Shown in pieces: positions 35,430 to 48,039 of a stretch of DNA of 64,000 bases. Under the pieces are notes generated by a model. The model saw nothing but the letters and a program-made list of their open reading frames with translations, was not told where the DNA came from and did no database searches. Positions within the stretch are counted from its first letter, which is position 1. Each line of letters opens with the position of its first letter. The DNA comes from Vigna angularis (lineage: Eukaryota > Streptophyta > Magnoliopsida > Fabales > Fabaceae): NCBI RefSeq assembly GCF_016808095.1, contig NC_068970.1:19140501-19204500 (forward strand), read 5' to 3'. Position numbers and translations under genes: made by a program.

Positions 35430-36190
35430 AGTGAGGGTTGGAATTCTGACTCTTCAACGTTTTCTGGCTTTTGTTCTTCAATATTATTTTTTGTTTTGAA
35501 CTCCACATCTTTTGACATTTTTAACTCTGTTTCTGGATTCAGTTCCTTTACAGAATTTTCTGGGTCTAAATTCTGAACTTCTGACACTTTCAACCCAGCT
35601 GCATTCTCTGGTTTAAACTCCTCTGCATTCTTTACTTTGTTCAAATCCCGAACTTTAGACACTTTCAACTCTGTTGCTTTCTCAGGTTTCAGCTCCTCTG
35701 CATTGCTTGCTTTGTTAAAATCCATAACATTAGACACTTTCAACTGTGTTGATTCATATGGTTTCAGTTCCTCTGCATTCTTTACTTTGGTCAAATTCGT
35801 ATCTTTTGACACTTCTACCCCTAACTTTTTTTGTGGCTTCAGTTCATCTTCATCCTTTACCATGTTTGACTCCTTATCTTTAGACACTTTTAACTGTGCT
35901 TCTTCATTTGGCTCCTCTACGTCCTTCATAGTGTCCAACCCCACATAATAATCTGCCCTCAAATCCATATCCTCTTCTAGCTTTAATACCTCATGAACCC
36001 TGTCTGGATTTTTGAGAACCTGACATACACAATGAGCAGGACAAAACATTTGAATGATTTGCACAACACTTATGAATTAAAATCTTAAAATTGATCATCC
36101 TTACATGCACAAAGACTACCAAAAACAGCAGAGATAACAGCTCCCAGAAAATAAGAAATTTTATAACACGCTTAATGAATGCTTCCAAAG
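35430..36190 (-). pseudogene. Captured gene fragment: membrane segment plus acidic repeats
   Basis: The upstream segment (about 36190-36105) encodes FIKRVIKFLIFWELLSLLFL followed by VVFVH, which is one hydrophobic span. A GTAAGG donor follows at 36104. The acceptor ends at 36020 and the next segment reads VLKNPDRVHEVLKLEEDMDL, then about six degenerate copies of a 23-24 residue acidic unit of the form AEELKPE....LKVSKV.D.NKVK. There is no in-frame ATG, since the first segment opens only with TTG, and the frame ends in the left inverted repeat. An intron is retained, so the source was genomic DNA and not mRNA. I do not recognise the parent family. Confidence 0.55.
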
Positions 36191-36647
36191 TGACTCAACA
36201 AAACATTAAAATTTGCAACTCTAACGTGGCGGTGGCGCACGTGCAACTTGGGGGGCGTGCCACGTTTTTGGGGAAGGTTGGTAGGGACGAGTTCGGGGAG
36301 GATCAGTGTCGTTTAGGGGTTTGGGACTCGACGATGGAGCGTGTCGTTTTGAGTGGGTGCCTCGTTCTCAAGAAAAAGCGTTTGGGTGGGGTTGGAGAGT
36401 GAGGGAATGGAAGAGAGCAGAGAGTGAAGAGAGCAGATTAGTGATCACGTGATAGAGAGTGAAGAGAGCAGATCAGTGATCACGTGACATCGACGTTTGT
36501 CACATCCACTAAAACTTAACACCGTCCAATTTTAAGGACTAATAGTCAGTGTTTCAAAACAATAAAGACTAAAAACCATCAAAGTTCTGAGTAGGGACTA
36601 AAAACAAAATCGTATGATACTTAAAACATATTTAATCCTAAAATAAA

Positions 36648-37710
36648 TCATTAAAATAAGTTTAAATACGTTTTTTTTTCAATATTATTGTGGATTTTTA
36701 ATATAATTCTTAACATTTTTTTCTTAATTCAATTTTTATTTTAGTTAAAATAACTTAATATAGTCTTTTAGTTATATTTATATTTGACTTTTTAGTTTAG
36801 ATATGGGATAGAAATGAGTGTGTCTATTTGTTTTTATATACATTTTAATTTATATATTAGTCTTACTTTTTGATCTGTTCTTATTTTAACTTATTAAAAT
36901 ATATAATGTGTTAGTAAATTTTAATAATTTTTTATATTATTATTTTTATTTAGTTTCATAAATTATTTCTTAAGTATACATTTAATTATTTTTATTCTTT
37001 TGTTTAATTATTTGGAAATTTTCTAATTATTTGATATTTTTATAATCATAATTTAATTCTTGATATTTGATATTAAAGAAATATATATATTTGATATTTT
37101 TAGACGGAAACGTGACAAAAATTTCATATCCATTTAATATATCAATGAAGATGGAATTTACTTTAAAGATCAACCACATTCATCCCAGCCTACAAATGAT
37201 TAATTGTACATAACTTATGATAAAGTTATGGAAAACATTCACATATGTTATTATGAAGGCTTTGACTGAATTTCATAAAGATGGGAGATGGCCAAGGGGC
37301 ACAAATTCTTTTTTCATAACTGTAATATCAAAAGTGGATAACCCTCAGAGTAAATAAATAGGTTTAATATCTTTGCATACACTTGGCTTTTATACATAAA
37401 ATCAACCATGATATGAGTGCTTGTCAATACAAGTCCTAAATGAGGAGTTCCATAAATGTCCAAACGCACTAGCTCCATTCTTGTTTTTAGTTATGGCAGA
37501 ATGGCAGAAGGATTAGGAGTACTTAAATTACCCCACTATCAAAAAACGAACACTGGAAAATTAATGGCTATGATAAATGCCACTCATAATTGCACAACAT
37601 ATACTACAATAGACATTTTCTGTCTAAGGTCACAGGATCCAGAGATTATGTTTAACCATGAGAGCCAATAAATATATACATGCACACATTTTCTCAAAAA
37701 ATATAAAGTT
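36648..37710. other. Spacer downstream of the B3 gene
   Basis: AT-rich sequence with the probable 3' untranslated region of the minus-strand B3 gene near 37400-37710. No other gene is seen. Confidence 0.5.
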
Positions 37711-40700
37711 TCACCAAGGTGCATGGACCTCTCTTCGAAATTTATTATGATAATTTTCAGCTTTGCCCTTCAAACTCCCAATATAAGCACCAAAACCATT
37801 ACATGCTCCTTTCAATTCTTCGAGCTTCTCTTCTATGTTCCTTATTTCATCATCCGCCCGACTGTACTCGTTTCTAGAGGCTAAGTACTTTTTGACCTCT
37901 GAGACATCATTTTCCTCATAAGCAATGCTTACAAGCCGTCGTAATCGGATCCTTAGAAACTCAACATTCATACCCAGATGCTCGAAGGCTAGCAATGTTT
38001 TGTCCCAGTTGACAAATTCAAAACGTGGGGTGCATAGCATACTAACCTTTATGGCATCGGCAATGTTGACAGTTTCAGATATAATTCCAGCAACCAGCTT
38101 ATAGTTCATGCCCTTGATCAGATTCTCATGAAGAAATGCATGCTGACTACAACATAGCCTGTAGTACTTGTTTCTAACATCGTCAGGGAACTCAGCATCT
38201 ATTGACACTCCATCAACGATGATGCTAAAATTTTCAAAGCCTCTGACATCTTCAAACTCAAGCATTCTAAACTCCTCCATAACTTCTGAGAGAGCTTCCT
38301 CACTACCATCTTCAGGTTGTTCTACTGATGGCATAACCTTAGGTCTCAATCTCGACAAGTTTGCCTTTTTTTTCTTTTGGATATCAAGTGGGACAGATTT
38401 TCCGTGTTTTCTCTTTGAGCTATTGCATGTAAGATCAGTATCCATGTTATCTTTGCCTGAGAGCAATGAGCAAAACAAAGAATGCATAAATCCACAATCA
38501 TTCATGATTTGATATAATAAAAGAAAGTAAAAGCATAGAGAAACAAGTCTTGCCTCCCATTTTTTGTTGTTTTGTGCAGCTATCAAAATTCAGAAAGGCC
38601 CCATCTAGTTCCCTCGTATTATTAGCTCTTATTATATAAACCTGAAAATCAAGTACAACAATAAGTGGTGGCATGACCTAAAGAAAAGCTTAAAAATAAG
38701 TTTTGTTTAAGTTTGCTGAAAATCAACATAGAGACCAGTTTCATTTGGACAACAACAAATTCAGCTTTTACAAAGGAAAAATGGTATCTATGAAAGTTAG
38801 AAAAGAAGCTTTTTACTAACTCCAGCTATTGTCCAAAAACATACAATAAGTGTTTTGCCTTTAAAGAGAGAAAAGATGGTATAGTGACCCATTCCCTCCA
38901 ATGCTCAGAATGATTCTTGGGCATAATCATGGACTTGAACACTCTTTAGCAGAGATTCAGAGGATAATTGTCTTAATAATCAGGGAGCAGTTGTCATTGT
39001 AACAGTGCCCTATTTCACCATGAAGCTGCATCATTGCCACCACATGACCTTCTATACAACTCCAAATGATATTACGAAGATAACCATAGCAATCAGGGTA
39101 TGACCATCATTTTAGCAGTACCAAGTTTGCCTGATCCAACTAAGCCCCACAACTGTTGCCTTATGGCCTCCTAAATTTTTCTTTAGTTGCAAGTGTTCCC
39201 TCACTAAAACAACACGCACAACACACCAGTCTCAAGAAAATAAGTTCTCTGTCATTGTCCAAATCTTCAGAGATAGCATATATGTTTCTTTTTTCCTATT
39301 TTTATAAGAAAATAGTTCTGTTTGTTGATAAATGATAACATCAATATGGCATAAGTCTTTAATCATTTTTATTGTACAATGCGGGATTTACCCCTGAACT
39401 CTAACAAAGGGTAAGGGAGAGAGTGGTTAAACCTCCAAATCAATTAGGGACTTATGATTGATAAACAATGTAACTGTCAAAGCATATTGCTAATGCAATA
39501 CATCATGGTCTTTTATCATCTGGATATAATGTTCAGGACCCATGGAAACTATCTTTTCAATAGCATTGACCTCCACAAGGGATTAGTACCCAATAACAAG
39601 GTGACCCCAAAATTATATTTATCAATTGTTAGAAAATTTGGATTTGTTATGATTGTATCCATTACATTGACATGCGTCTAACTAACACAAAGATAAAGTG
39701 GCAAGTGATATACAAGCCATTGTTACCTTTTTTCATTGCAACATAGTATGCATGCTCTGATCGAAATGTGAATACCACTAGAAAAATTTAAGCAAAAAAA
39801 AAATCAAAAGCATCACCTTAAATTTGGTTGGTTCAACTAATTGGAAGACCACCGCATCACCCTCCTGCAATTTGTGCACAGCAGAAAACTGTCTCCATCC
39901 GGCGCTCAATCCTGTCTTACAGGCAATGAATTTTGTATTGTATTCTTTACCAGATTCATCTTCCAAAATGATTGTTGTATCCTTATCCGGTAAGTGTCTT
40001 TTGCAGAAGGACACAGGAAGGCCCTGCAAAAGGAAATCAGAATACACGAGTGAAACGTAATGAAATAAGGTTTCTAAAATAGAAGTATTTTTTGTTTCAG
40101 TGTATCAAGATACTCACCATCCAAAAACAACTAGCAACATGTGATCTAACTAACGACTTCACAAAACTAGGAAATTCTGGTCTCAAATTTGATTGGACCT
40201 CCTCTGCTTGAAGAACTGCAGATGACATAACCTCACCACGAGAGGATGTTCCTTCTACTGCAGCCTTCATGGAACTGGAAGCAAATACCACGATAAATTT
40301 TACCGTAATGAAGTCAAGTAAAGGAGAAATCTATTATCTAAACAGCAGTATGCTGATTTGCTTACCTTGAAAACTTCTGAGCCTCAGCACACGTAGCCTG
40401 TAGAAGCATTTGATACAAATAATCCAATTAGACTTTAATTTTCAGTTAACTGTGCTGCAATCCATTTAACTCATACAGAAGTTGTACATTATGAAGAGTG
40501 GTTGATTTAGAATTTACAATACACTTGCATAATAATGTCTAAACTTGGATCTAAAAAGGAAATGTAATACTTACATTCGAACGTTATTTGGATATTATTA
40601 TCAGTAAAGTTTAAGTTGCCTATGTTATAACCAATTAAAAGCATTGTTTTTCTGCAAGTATTTCAAGTTGTTTTTCCCATCACAATTTCCATTAGACAGA

Positions 40701-41554
40701 CATAATACTTGTATAGTATTATCCCTTGCATCATACATCTTCTCTAATGCAAACATATAATGTGTTTGGATACACATTTTCAACGAAAAAAGTCTTTTCA
40801 AATTTCTCAATGAAGTCTAAACTAAAATGGGGGCATATTGATTGATACCAAATCAAACACTCAAATACTCCATTGTAGGCGACAAAAATGATTTGCTTGT
40901 CAAACATATATTACCTCTTGCTATAAAAACACTATGAAGGAAAGAAACAATTACAGGAGTTCACCAAAGGCAGAAATCTTACAAGTCCACCATAAAAGCC
41001 ATCACGAAACATAAAACAAATAAAAAAAAAAAAATCTTACTTGCTTGGTCGGACTATTATTCAATATTTTGTATTTCTTCTCCACCACCTTGTTTTGTTT
41101 ATCCTGCAAACAGTGCAACAAGACTTCAACTCATCACTATCAATTCAGAAAAGGAAGCACAGAGAGAAGCCTACAGCAAAAAGAATCTCATCTAGTTTGG
41201 CCATATACTGATATTATAAATGAAATTAAAAAGAACTACTTTATATCAAAATGAAAAATTGAAACTATGTAAGGGAAAGAAGATAAATGAAGATGTCCAC
41301 CCAAGCCTTTGTTCCCCAACGTGCAAAACAGACACTAAATTAAAAAAAAAAAAAAAAAAAAGTAAAACCATGTAGACAGAAGTTAGAATAAAAACCATGT
41401 TTAAAGGAGAGATTCTGGAGAAGTGAGATAGAGGTACGCCACCATGCAACTCCTCCCCATAATATGCTACAGTTACAGCTTGATCATATTGTGTTAGCTC
41501 CACCACATCCCTCCTGTTCGCACGATCGCGGTTCCTTTCATCAGTAACCACCAT
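37711..41554 (-). CDS. B3 domain-containing protein (At5g42700/Os01g0234100 type)
   Basis: Seven exons (41554-41396, 41103-41041, 40397-40366, 40274-40118, 40023-39817, 38641-38554, 38456-37711) give 483 residues with all phases matching. The B3 DNA-binding domain lies at about residues 95-190. It reads FPSFVKSLVRSHVASCFWMG, LPVSFCKRHLPDKD, GWRQFSAVHKLQEGDAVVFQ and KVYIIRAN. A basic nuclear-localisation stretch follows (SSKRKHGK...QKKKKANLSRLRPK). The C-terminal 180 residues form the helical region typical of this subfamily. B3 proteins bind DNA in the nucleus; the targets of this subfamily are not inferable here. The last intron uses a GC donor (GGAG|GCAAGA). Exon 1 (MVVTDERNRD...) is the least certain part, with a weak GTTTTT donor and N-terminal sequence unlike the relatives I recall. 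Confidence 0.85.
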
Positions 41555-44500
41555 TTTCAGCCTTATCAGATAGCCCCCTTTCAGTTTCAAATGTGAATGA
41601 ACGATTTAAACACCACCACCTTTAAACAAAAGGAGAAAAAAGAGAAAAAAGTTTGCATCATGGATGGATCGGTTGACCAGCGAGAAAAAACAAAATGAGC
41701 CACTACCGTTTGATATCCACCGCCTTAGATGTTGTGTCTTTGGGTTGGTGTTGTTGTAAAAATTGTTTGGTAATTGACAACCAGACTTCAGATTTTGCAA
41801 TGGAATGGAATACAATGTAGGAACATTGGAAATATTAGATTTTAAAACCACCTCAAAATATGAAATATGAGATCAGAGACATAATTAACACCTGTCTAAC
41901 TACCTCCTTAGCATTCCATGCTCAAAATATTTAGGGATTGTATTAGTTCATTCATCTAATATTATACATATATATATAATATTTCTAACAAATATAAAAC
42001 AGCTAACACACATAAAAAATATAAATATTACCAGTATAAAATATATAAAAGAAAGTGAATGCAAATTGATATAAAAATCTAAAATAATTTTAAAGTAAAA
42101 AAATAGCTTGAAATCCAAATAGTAAAATGATAATATTAAAATATAAAATAAACATATAAAAAATATACAAAATAGAACGTTGTTATGATATTTTTAAATA
42201 TGAATATTTTAAATATTACTAAAAGTACTTTCTAGAATGATATTTAGAAAAGTAACATGATTCCCGAAATACTTTCTGGCTAATTAAGAACACAATTTCA
42301 TGACATGTGCACCCATCACATATAAAGGGGCTAGAGTTGTCTGAATGGAATATTAATAAAAAAGATAGTTTAAAAGATATGAAGGAATGTTGCAAAAATA
42401 TGACATAATGAATGGTGAAGATATAGGATGTAATAATGGTTTAAAAGATAAAACTCATATTACTTTTAAATAAAAATGACCTTTTTAGAGATAACAATAT
42501 AAAATAGTAAGGGAGGTATAATTACAAGCTAGGAAGGTCTAAATATAAAAAAAAAAAACCTAGTATGTTAAAGTTCCTCCTCATTTTATAAGTATATTTA
42601 CTTCCATTTGTTCCTTCTTTTTATTTTATTCCTTTGGAAAATTGAAACATTGTGAATTTCAATTTATAATAGTTAAAAATCATATTAGTTTAAGACTATT
42701 TAAATAACTTTTTATTTAATTTTTTTTCATTTTAAATCAATCTAGGAATCAAATTTAGATTGATTTTTTTTATGTCAAAATTAAGATAGGTTTAAGTTTA
42801 ACAAGGTGATTGAGAACAAAGTTGAATTAATTTAGTTTAGATTTAAGATCAAGCTAAGTTGGTCCAAATTGAGTCTGTCTAAGTCAAAAGTTAAATTGAG
42901 TTAGTTTAGGTTAAATGTCGAAAAGACTCACCATGTTCAAAGGTCATGCTGAGTTGGTCTAGTCCGAAAAATCAAGTGGAATTGACTCAGATTAAATGTT
43001 AAGTTGAGTCGATTCAAACTGAAGGTCAACAAGACTCAACCTGAGCCAAAGATTAAGACGAGTTGGACTCAACCAAAAGTTAAGATGAGTAGGTCCATGT
43101 CAAAGGTAGAGACGAGATGGCACAAACTCAAGTCAAGATAAGTCGATTAGGTCAATATTGACTCAAGTCAGTTGTGGCTTATGCTGAGATGAGACTATAC
43201 TCAAGTTAATAGGTCGAGTTGAGTCACCTTGACCCATGTCTAATAAACTTACTAATCAAGTTTATTAGATCGATTTCATAAGATTTAATCTAATTGACAA
43301 AGTATACTTAATCTTTATTTAATCCAATTTAAATTGGATTCAAAAAGAGTTCAAATATAGTTAATTTGGTTAAAATTTAGAGATGACAATATGGACTGAC
43401 TTGCCCCACATAATGTTTGGTTAGTTGGTTTAAAAGGTCAACCAATGATCTACATGAAGATTTTGATAACTTTATTTTATTTAATTAAATTAGTAAAAAT
43501 ATTAATTTATTTAAGTCCATTTCTTAAAATAAATTGTATTCATGATTTTATAATTTTTAATTTTTAACTATAAGTCTAATGAAAATAAAAATGGTTTTAA
43601 TCTGAACTCAAATAAGGAAAGAAACAGGAATAATGGAACTACTTTTAGATTGATGGAATGCGAATGAGTAAGTTATTTTTAGATGGACTCGAAAAGAAAC
43701 ATAAATGAATAAATTGCTTAGAAAAATCATACAATATTTTAAACTAATACGATTGAATTTTAGAAATTTAAGTCAATGTTAATTATGCGAACCAAATCGT
43801 CTTTGACTCGTGCAATCCCAAGTTATACGTCTGAATATAATATAAGTGGATCATAGAGCTAAAATATTTAATACTTTTGAACCAGCACAAGAACTTGCTC
43901 CTCACTCTTCGTTGTCATGAGTTATAAATCCAATCTATTTGATTGAATCTATATTAGATTTTGAAAAATCTAATTCATGCTTACCTTACTTAAGGTGTTG
44001 CAATTTTGTTGAACCGTTTAATTGAATTGTGTTTTTATAAAAAATTAAAAATAACCATCAAAGAAACACATGAAAACTAAACCCTAACGAAAGCATCAGT
44101 CTCTCAACAATATTTAAGCTTAAGTTAAAGATATTAAAATATTTTTGGGTGGCTTTCTAAACCTTTGGAGCATCAATTATGTGTCTTGAAATTAAATATA
44201 TTCCTTTACAAATAAGGGGTGCGGAAAAACTTTTGGGCAATAGCATTATATAATATAATTTTATGTACTTTATTGAAATTTTCAAATATTTCATATTTAA
44301 ATAATTCTTAATTGTCATTAGATGCGCACCGTAAGACTGCCTTTAAGGTTCATTAGTTGCTTGAGTTCATCATTTTATGAATATTGAAGAACACCAACTT
44401 GTCATGTAGATTCACGAAGCATGAATCAAATAGAAAACTTTCTAATGCATGCTTTAGTAACATACATTCTATATTATTCTATCGAGAGTTTTTCACAAAA

Positions 44501-46744
44501 ATGTGCTATCCACACACTTATACACAGTCATACATTTTCCCCCCTCTTGAGTTAGACGTTGATCGTTTAAAAATAAAATAAGTTTCTAGTCATTGTTATA
44601 TTTCAAATTTTGAATTTTTTTCATCATTTAAAAAAAAATTCTCCATTAGTCTTTCGTTTATTTATATTATTGATTAATAATCATGAAAGAAACTGAAAAT
44701 AGACAATAAAAAAATAAAAAGTCAAAAGACAGTGGGAAGTAAAAAACAATAAAATAGATAAAATTATTAAAATTATTAAAATTCAAATCCTTAAAATTTA
44801 CTTAACTATAAACCTTTTAACCCGAAAAAGAACCATAATAAGAAATAGTTTTCATTTATTTGTTCATTTTATTGTTATGTGTGATGCTTAACCTTCACCA
44901 ACTACAATGTAATGTGTATGTAGAGTTAAATTGGTCTAGATATCAATATATTCTTCGTCTCCTTAATAATTAATTTAATTTTTTAAACTAAATTAATCAT
45001 TAATTAAGTTGGTGGTGAGCCTTTTTAATTACTTCATTTAATAAAAGGTCAACAAGATAAGGTCATAAAGTAGTTTCCGTCGATAATATAATTAAAAAAA
45101 AATGACGATGTTACAGAACTAATACACTCTGACGACTTTGACCCATTTTGCATACCTTGAATTATGCATATGAATTATTGTTGTAAAAGGACAAAAAACC
45201 ACAAAAGTTATATCTTCCGAATTATTATTATTTTATAGATTGTAACGTGATTACATCTTTAAGCACGTCTCATCATGCCTAAAGTAATAGAGGTCGAAGA
45301 AAAAATGTTTGTAAAATTGTAATATATTTTCCATCACCCTCTCTAAATATATGGTTTGAAATTTATTCTGAGTCATATATTTTTTTAATTTTCCTTTCTT
45401 AAATATATATTATATTAAAATTGACTTTCATTAAGTTTGAAATTTGTGGGTATTTTTTCAACTAATTAAATTGCATTTTTTGGAATATGAGACTCCAAAA
45501 AATTAAAGACACATGTAATCCAATAAAAGAAGAAAAATTCAAACAAAGATGGAATCCCCAAACTTAAGCCGACAAACCATTATTAAGTGAAACCATCCGT
45601 TAAATAAGGCATTTTAATATTAGTATTAGTTAAGCCCTGACGATATGTAACTATGTTTGACGTTGACTATCTTCACAAAGCTAATGTTTTATTTTTGAAA
45701 AAAAAAATGAAACGAAGATGTTTAAAGCTGAGATTATTTTGCGTTTTTGTAAAATACAGTTACTATATAAATAAAAATATTTAAACATTTTTCCTTAGTA
45801 CTTTTTAAAAAATATCTGAAAAATTATATTTCTACCAATCATGTTTAGAAAAATCTATAAAAATTTGACAACGATATGTTTGTTACAGGATTAGATTGTT
45901 CTAGTAGGAAAATTTTGACAACGATATGTTTTATATAAAATCTTAAAAGATAATAAATATGTTCTATTTTTATATTATTTATATTACTCATCTCAATCTC
46001 AATTTAATGGAAAACTTACAACTTAAAATTTTAAAAATCTTTTTCAAAGTGTGAGTGTCTTTTATATGTTGAAACATTTCTATCTCAAGAAAAAAAATAT
46101 TTAAATACAAATATCTTAGTAATGACTTTTATTTTGTAACAACGTTCTATAACAATATACACTTTTTTAAGTCAAAAACTTTTAAGACAAAAAGTTTATA
46201 AACTTTAAGACAAACCTTACTTTTCTATTAGTTTTAGGTAGCATAGTAACAACTTAAGAACTCAAATTAAAATAAAAGTTGAAAAAAAGAACCAAAAAAA
46301 TAATAAATAATAATATATTTTACTAAAGCAATTAAAATTACAATACCTTTCTTTCTACCGAAGAAAAAACCATACACTTTTTCTTGAAAATAGGAAAAAC
46401 AATTGCAAAAAAAAAATGGAAGTAATTTTGATATGTATAACTAAGAAAATATTGTGCTCCTTTTATAACAAGAAAGGAAGTACCAAAATAAAATCTCTTT
46501 ATTATGGAACTTTTCTTTTTATATTCTTTCACTTGAAGAGTTATGAAATTTAGTCTATTTTGTGTTATCATGTTTCTTTTAGGCGATCAAACCTATAAGA
46601 ACTTGCTAATGTTATTTGATTTTATCACAAAATCTATTTTGAATTTTATTGGTGTAAATCTATTATGTATACATATTTCTTCTCTCTCATTATAAAATTT
46701 TTTGAAATTATTGATTAATTTTGAATTTTGAATTATCAACAAAC
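41555..46744. other. Large AT-rich spacer with degenerate repeats
   Basis: No gene is supported over about 5 kb. 42800-43250 holds degenerate short repeats (separate entry). Around 43380-43450 is sequence reminiscent of hAT-type ends. The rest is AT-rich, with long A and T runs. Short open frames at 44384-44581 and 46338-46571 have no protein-like features. Confidence 0.45.
42800..43250. repeat. Degenerate tandem repeats built on a 'gttaagatgagt[t]ggtc' theme
   Basis: Motifs such as 'aaagttaaattgagttagtt', 'ttaagacgagttggactcaa' and 'ttaagatgagtaggtccat' recur about every 35-45 bp over some 450 bp. The unit is too diverged for an exact period by eye. Confidence 0.5.
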
Positions 46745-47970
46745 TTGTTATCAATGAAAAAAATTGTCAGTAATATATATTTCATTTATTGATGGATTTT
46801 GTGTCAACAAAATTTGTCGACAAATAAAATATGTGTTATCGACAAAATAATTTGTCAATTAAATGCATCGGTAAATAGAGCAACAAAGTCTCCATCCATA
46901 TTTTCGTGTTAGGTACATAAAACCTTTCATCTTCATTTTTGCTCAGATCTCTGCTTAAATAAAATTTCAATCCCTAAATCAGATGTTGCCTCCTCATCCT
47001 CATCCTTTGCGAGATGTTGTCACTCAAACGAGGTTTGTGACCATGTTCAATAACAAACAAAAACTCTTCGCTTGTGACCACACCTTCCTCACTCAAATGA
47101 AGTCGCCTTTGTTGTGAACGCTCATTTTACCTCTTCTTTCTCAATGTGAACTTCTTCGTCTTCATGGATCTCATCTCCTCCAACGCTGCATCTCACTTTT
47201 GCCATTAACACCTCCATGATGCGATCGAAAAACCTCCACAAGGTGATTTCTTTCTTCAGCAAATATCCACCACGTCGCTGCTATCGCATTCTTGGTTTGA
47301 AACTCGACGTTTGAAGTTTGAAACTTAGGGTCTGAAGCTCAACATTTGAATCTCGATTTGTAAAGCTCAACATTTAAAATTTGGTGTTTGAAGCTTGTGT
47401 GTAAAGCTCGGCATTTAAAGCTCAGAGTTTGATGGTCAACACTTGAAGCTCAACATTTGAAGCTCGGGCTCCTCCATGAGTCCCTGCTTTGGTTGCACTC
47501 AATCACCAGCGATGCGCCATCTTCCTTGATGAGAATGAATACACCATCTCTAAGTTCGAGCAATTCTCTCTCGACATCAAAGCCTACAATGTCTAGTTCA
47601 CCATTAATGTCTTTGACTTTCTAAAACTTCTCTCCCAGGCCCATGCTCATTAAATGCAAACTCACCATCAACGATCTCCAACTACATTTATCATCAATTT
47701 AAAGCGTGAATGCCTACAATACTTTGTCCATGATTTTGGAAAAGAGGTGAAGAGGATTTTCAGCCATAAATTTCACTCTCAAGTTATTGTCATTTTTTTA
47801 TTGACCAAGTTGTTGACTGGTGAAACTATCGAATTGGTTAAGCTTGAAAAGATTGGTATTTATCAAACAAAATTTTCTTTAATCATTATTAACGATTTTT
47901 CTTTTAGTTACTGATAAATTTTTCTTCGATAATTATTGACAAATATAAATTTTCGTTAATAAATGTTACT
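46745..47970. mobile_element. Possible CACTA-like relic carrying gene-derived sequence
   Basis: Both flanks carry short repeated motifs of the subterminal type: 'tgtcgacaaataaaatatg' and 'tcgacaaaataatttgtcaa' near 46818-46860, and 'gataaatttttcttcgataa', 'attgacaaatataaatttt' near 47912-47955. The interior (46980-47880) is less AT-rich. It has exon-like pieces, for example RECLQYFVHDFGKEVKRIFS at about 47707-47766, and a 'gaagctcaacatttgaa' minisatellite at 47304-47470. The ends are not defined and no family can be given for the coding piece. Confidence 0.35.
47304..47470 (+). repeat. Minisatellite on 'gaagctcaacatttgaa'
   Basis: Seven to eight degenerate copies of a unit of about 20-24 bp, such as 'aagctcaacatttgaa' and 'aagctcggcatttaaa'. 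It is probably an expanded piece of coding-like sequence. Confidence 0.65.
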
Positions 47971-48030
47971 AACCATACTTTTACCTTTGAATTTTTGACA
48001 TTTCTATCAGATTTTGGCTTTCGATAATGT

Positions 48031-48039
48031 TTATTTTTT
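48031..48039. repeat. Target-site duplication of the foldback MULE, left copy
   Basis: 'ttatttttt' precedes the left end and is repeated at 48905-48913. The sequence is low-complexity, so the support is weaker than for the other elements. Confidence 0.7.

Larger units (their letters stand above)
34057..36638. mobile_element. Pack-MULE, interrupted by a solo LTR
   Basis: The left end is 'gggttaaatatgttttta' and the right end is the reverse complement of 'ggattaaatatgttttaa'. Exact 9-bp target duplications flank it. Long inverted repeats run about 34057-34160 plus 35132-35370 on the left and about 36290-36638 on the right. They share 'ccttaaaattggacggtgtt' and several CACGTG-containing and 'tctcttcactctctg' segments. 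The left repeat is split by the LTR at 34161-35126; without that LTR and one copy of its duplication the element is about 1.6 kb. The interior (about 35430-36190) is a captured gene fragment on the minus strand. No transposase is encoded. The termini match the MITE at 16749-16981. Confidence 0.9.

Noticed and set aside
35151..35576. Plus-strand open frames over the captured fragment
   Set aside because: They are antisense shadows of the acidic-repeat frame and of the inverted repeat.
38457..38586. Continuous open frame joining the last B3 exon with the preceding intron
   Set aside because: It is open by chance through the intron. The preceding exon reads in another frame, and a GC-AG intron restores the B3 protein.
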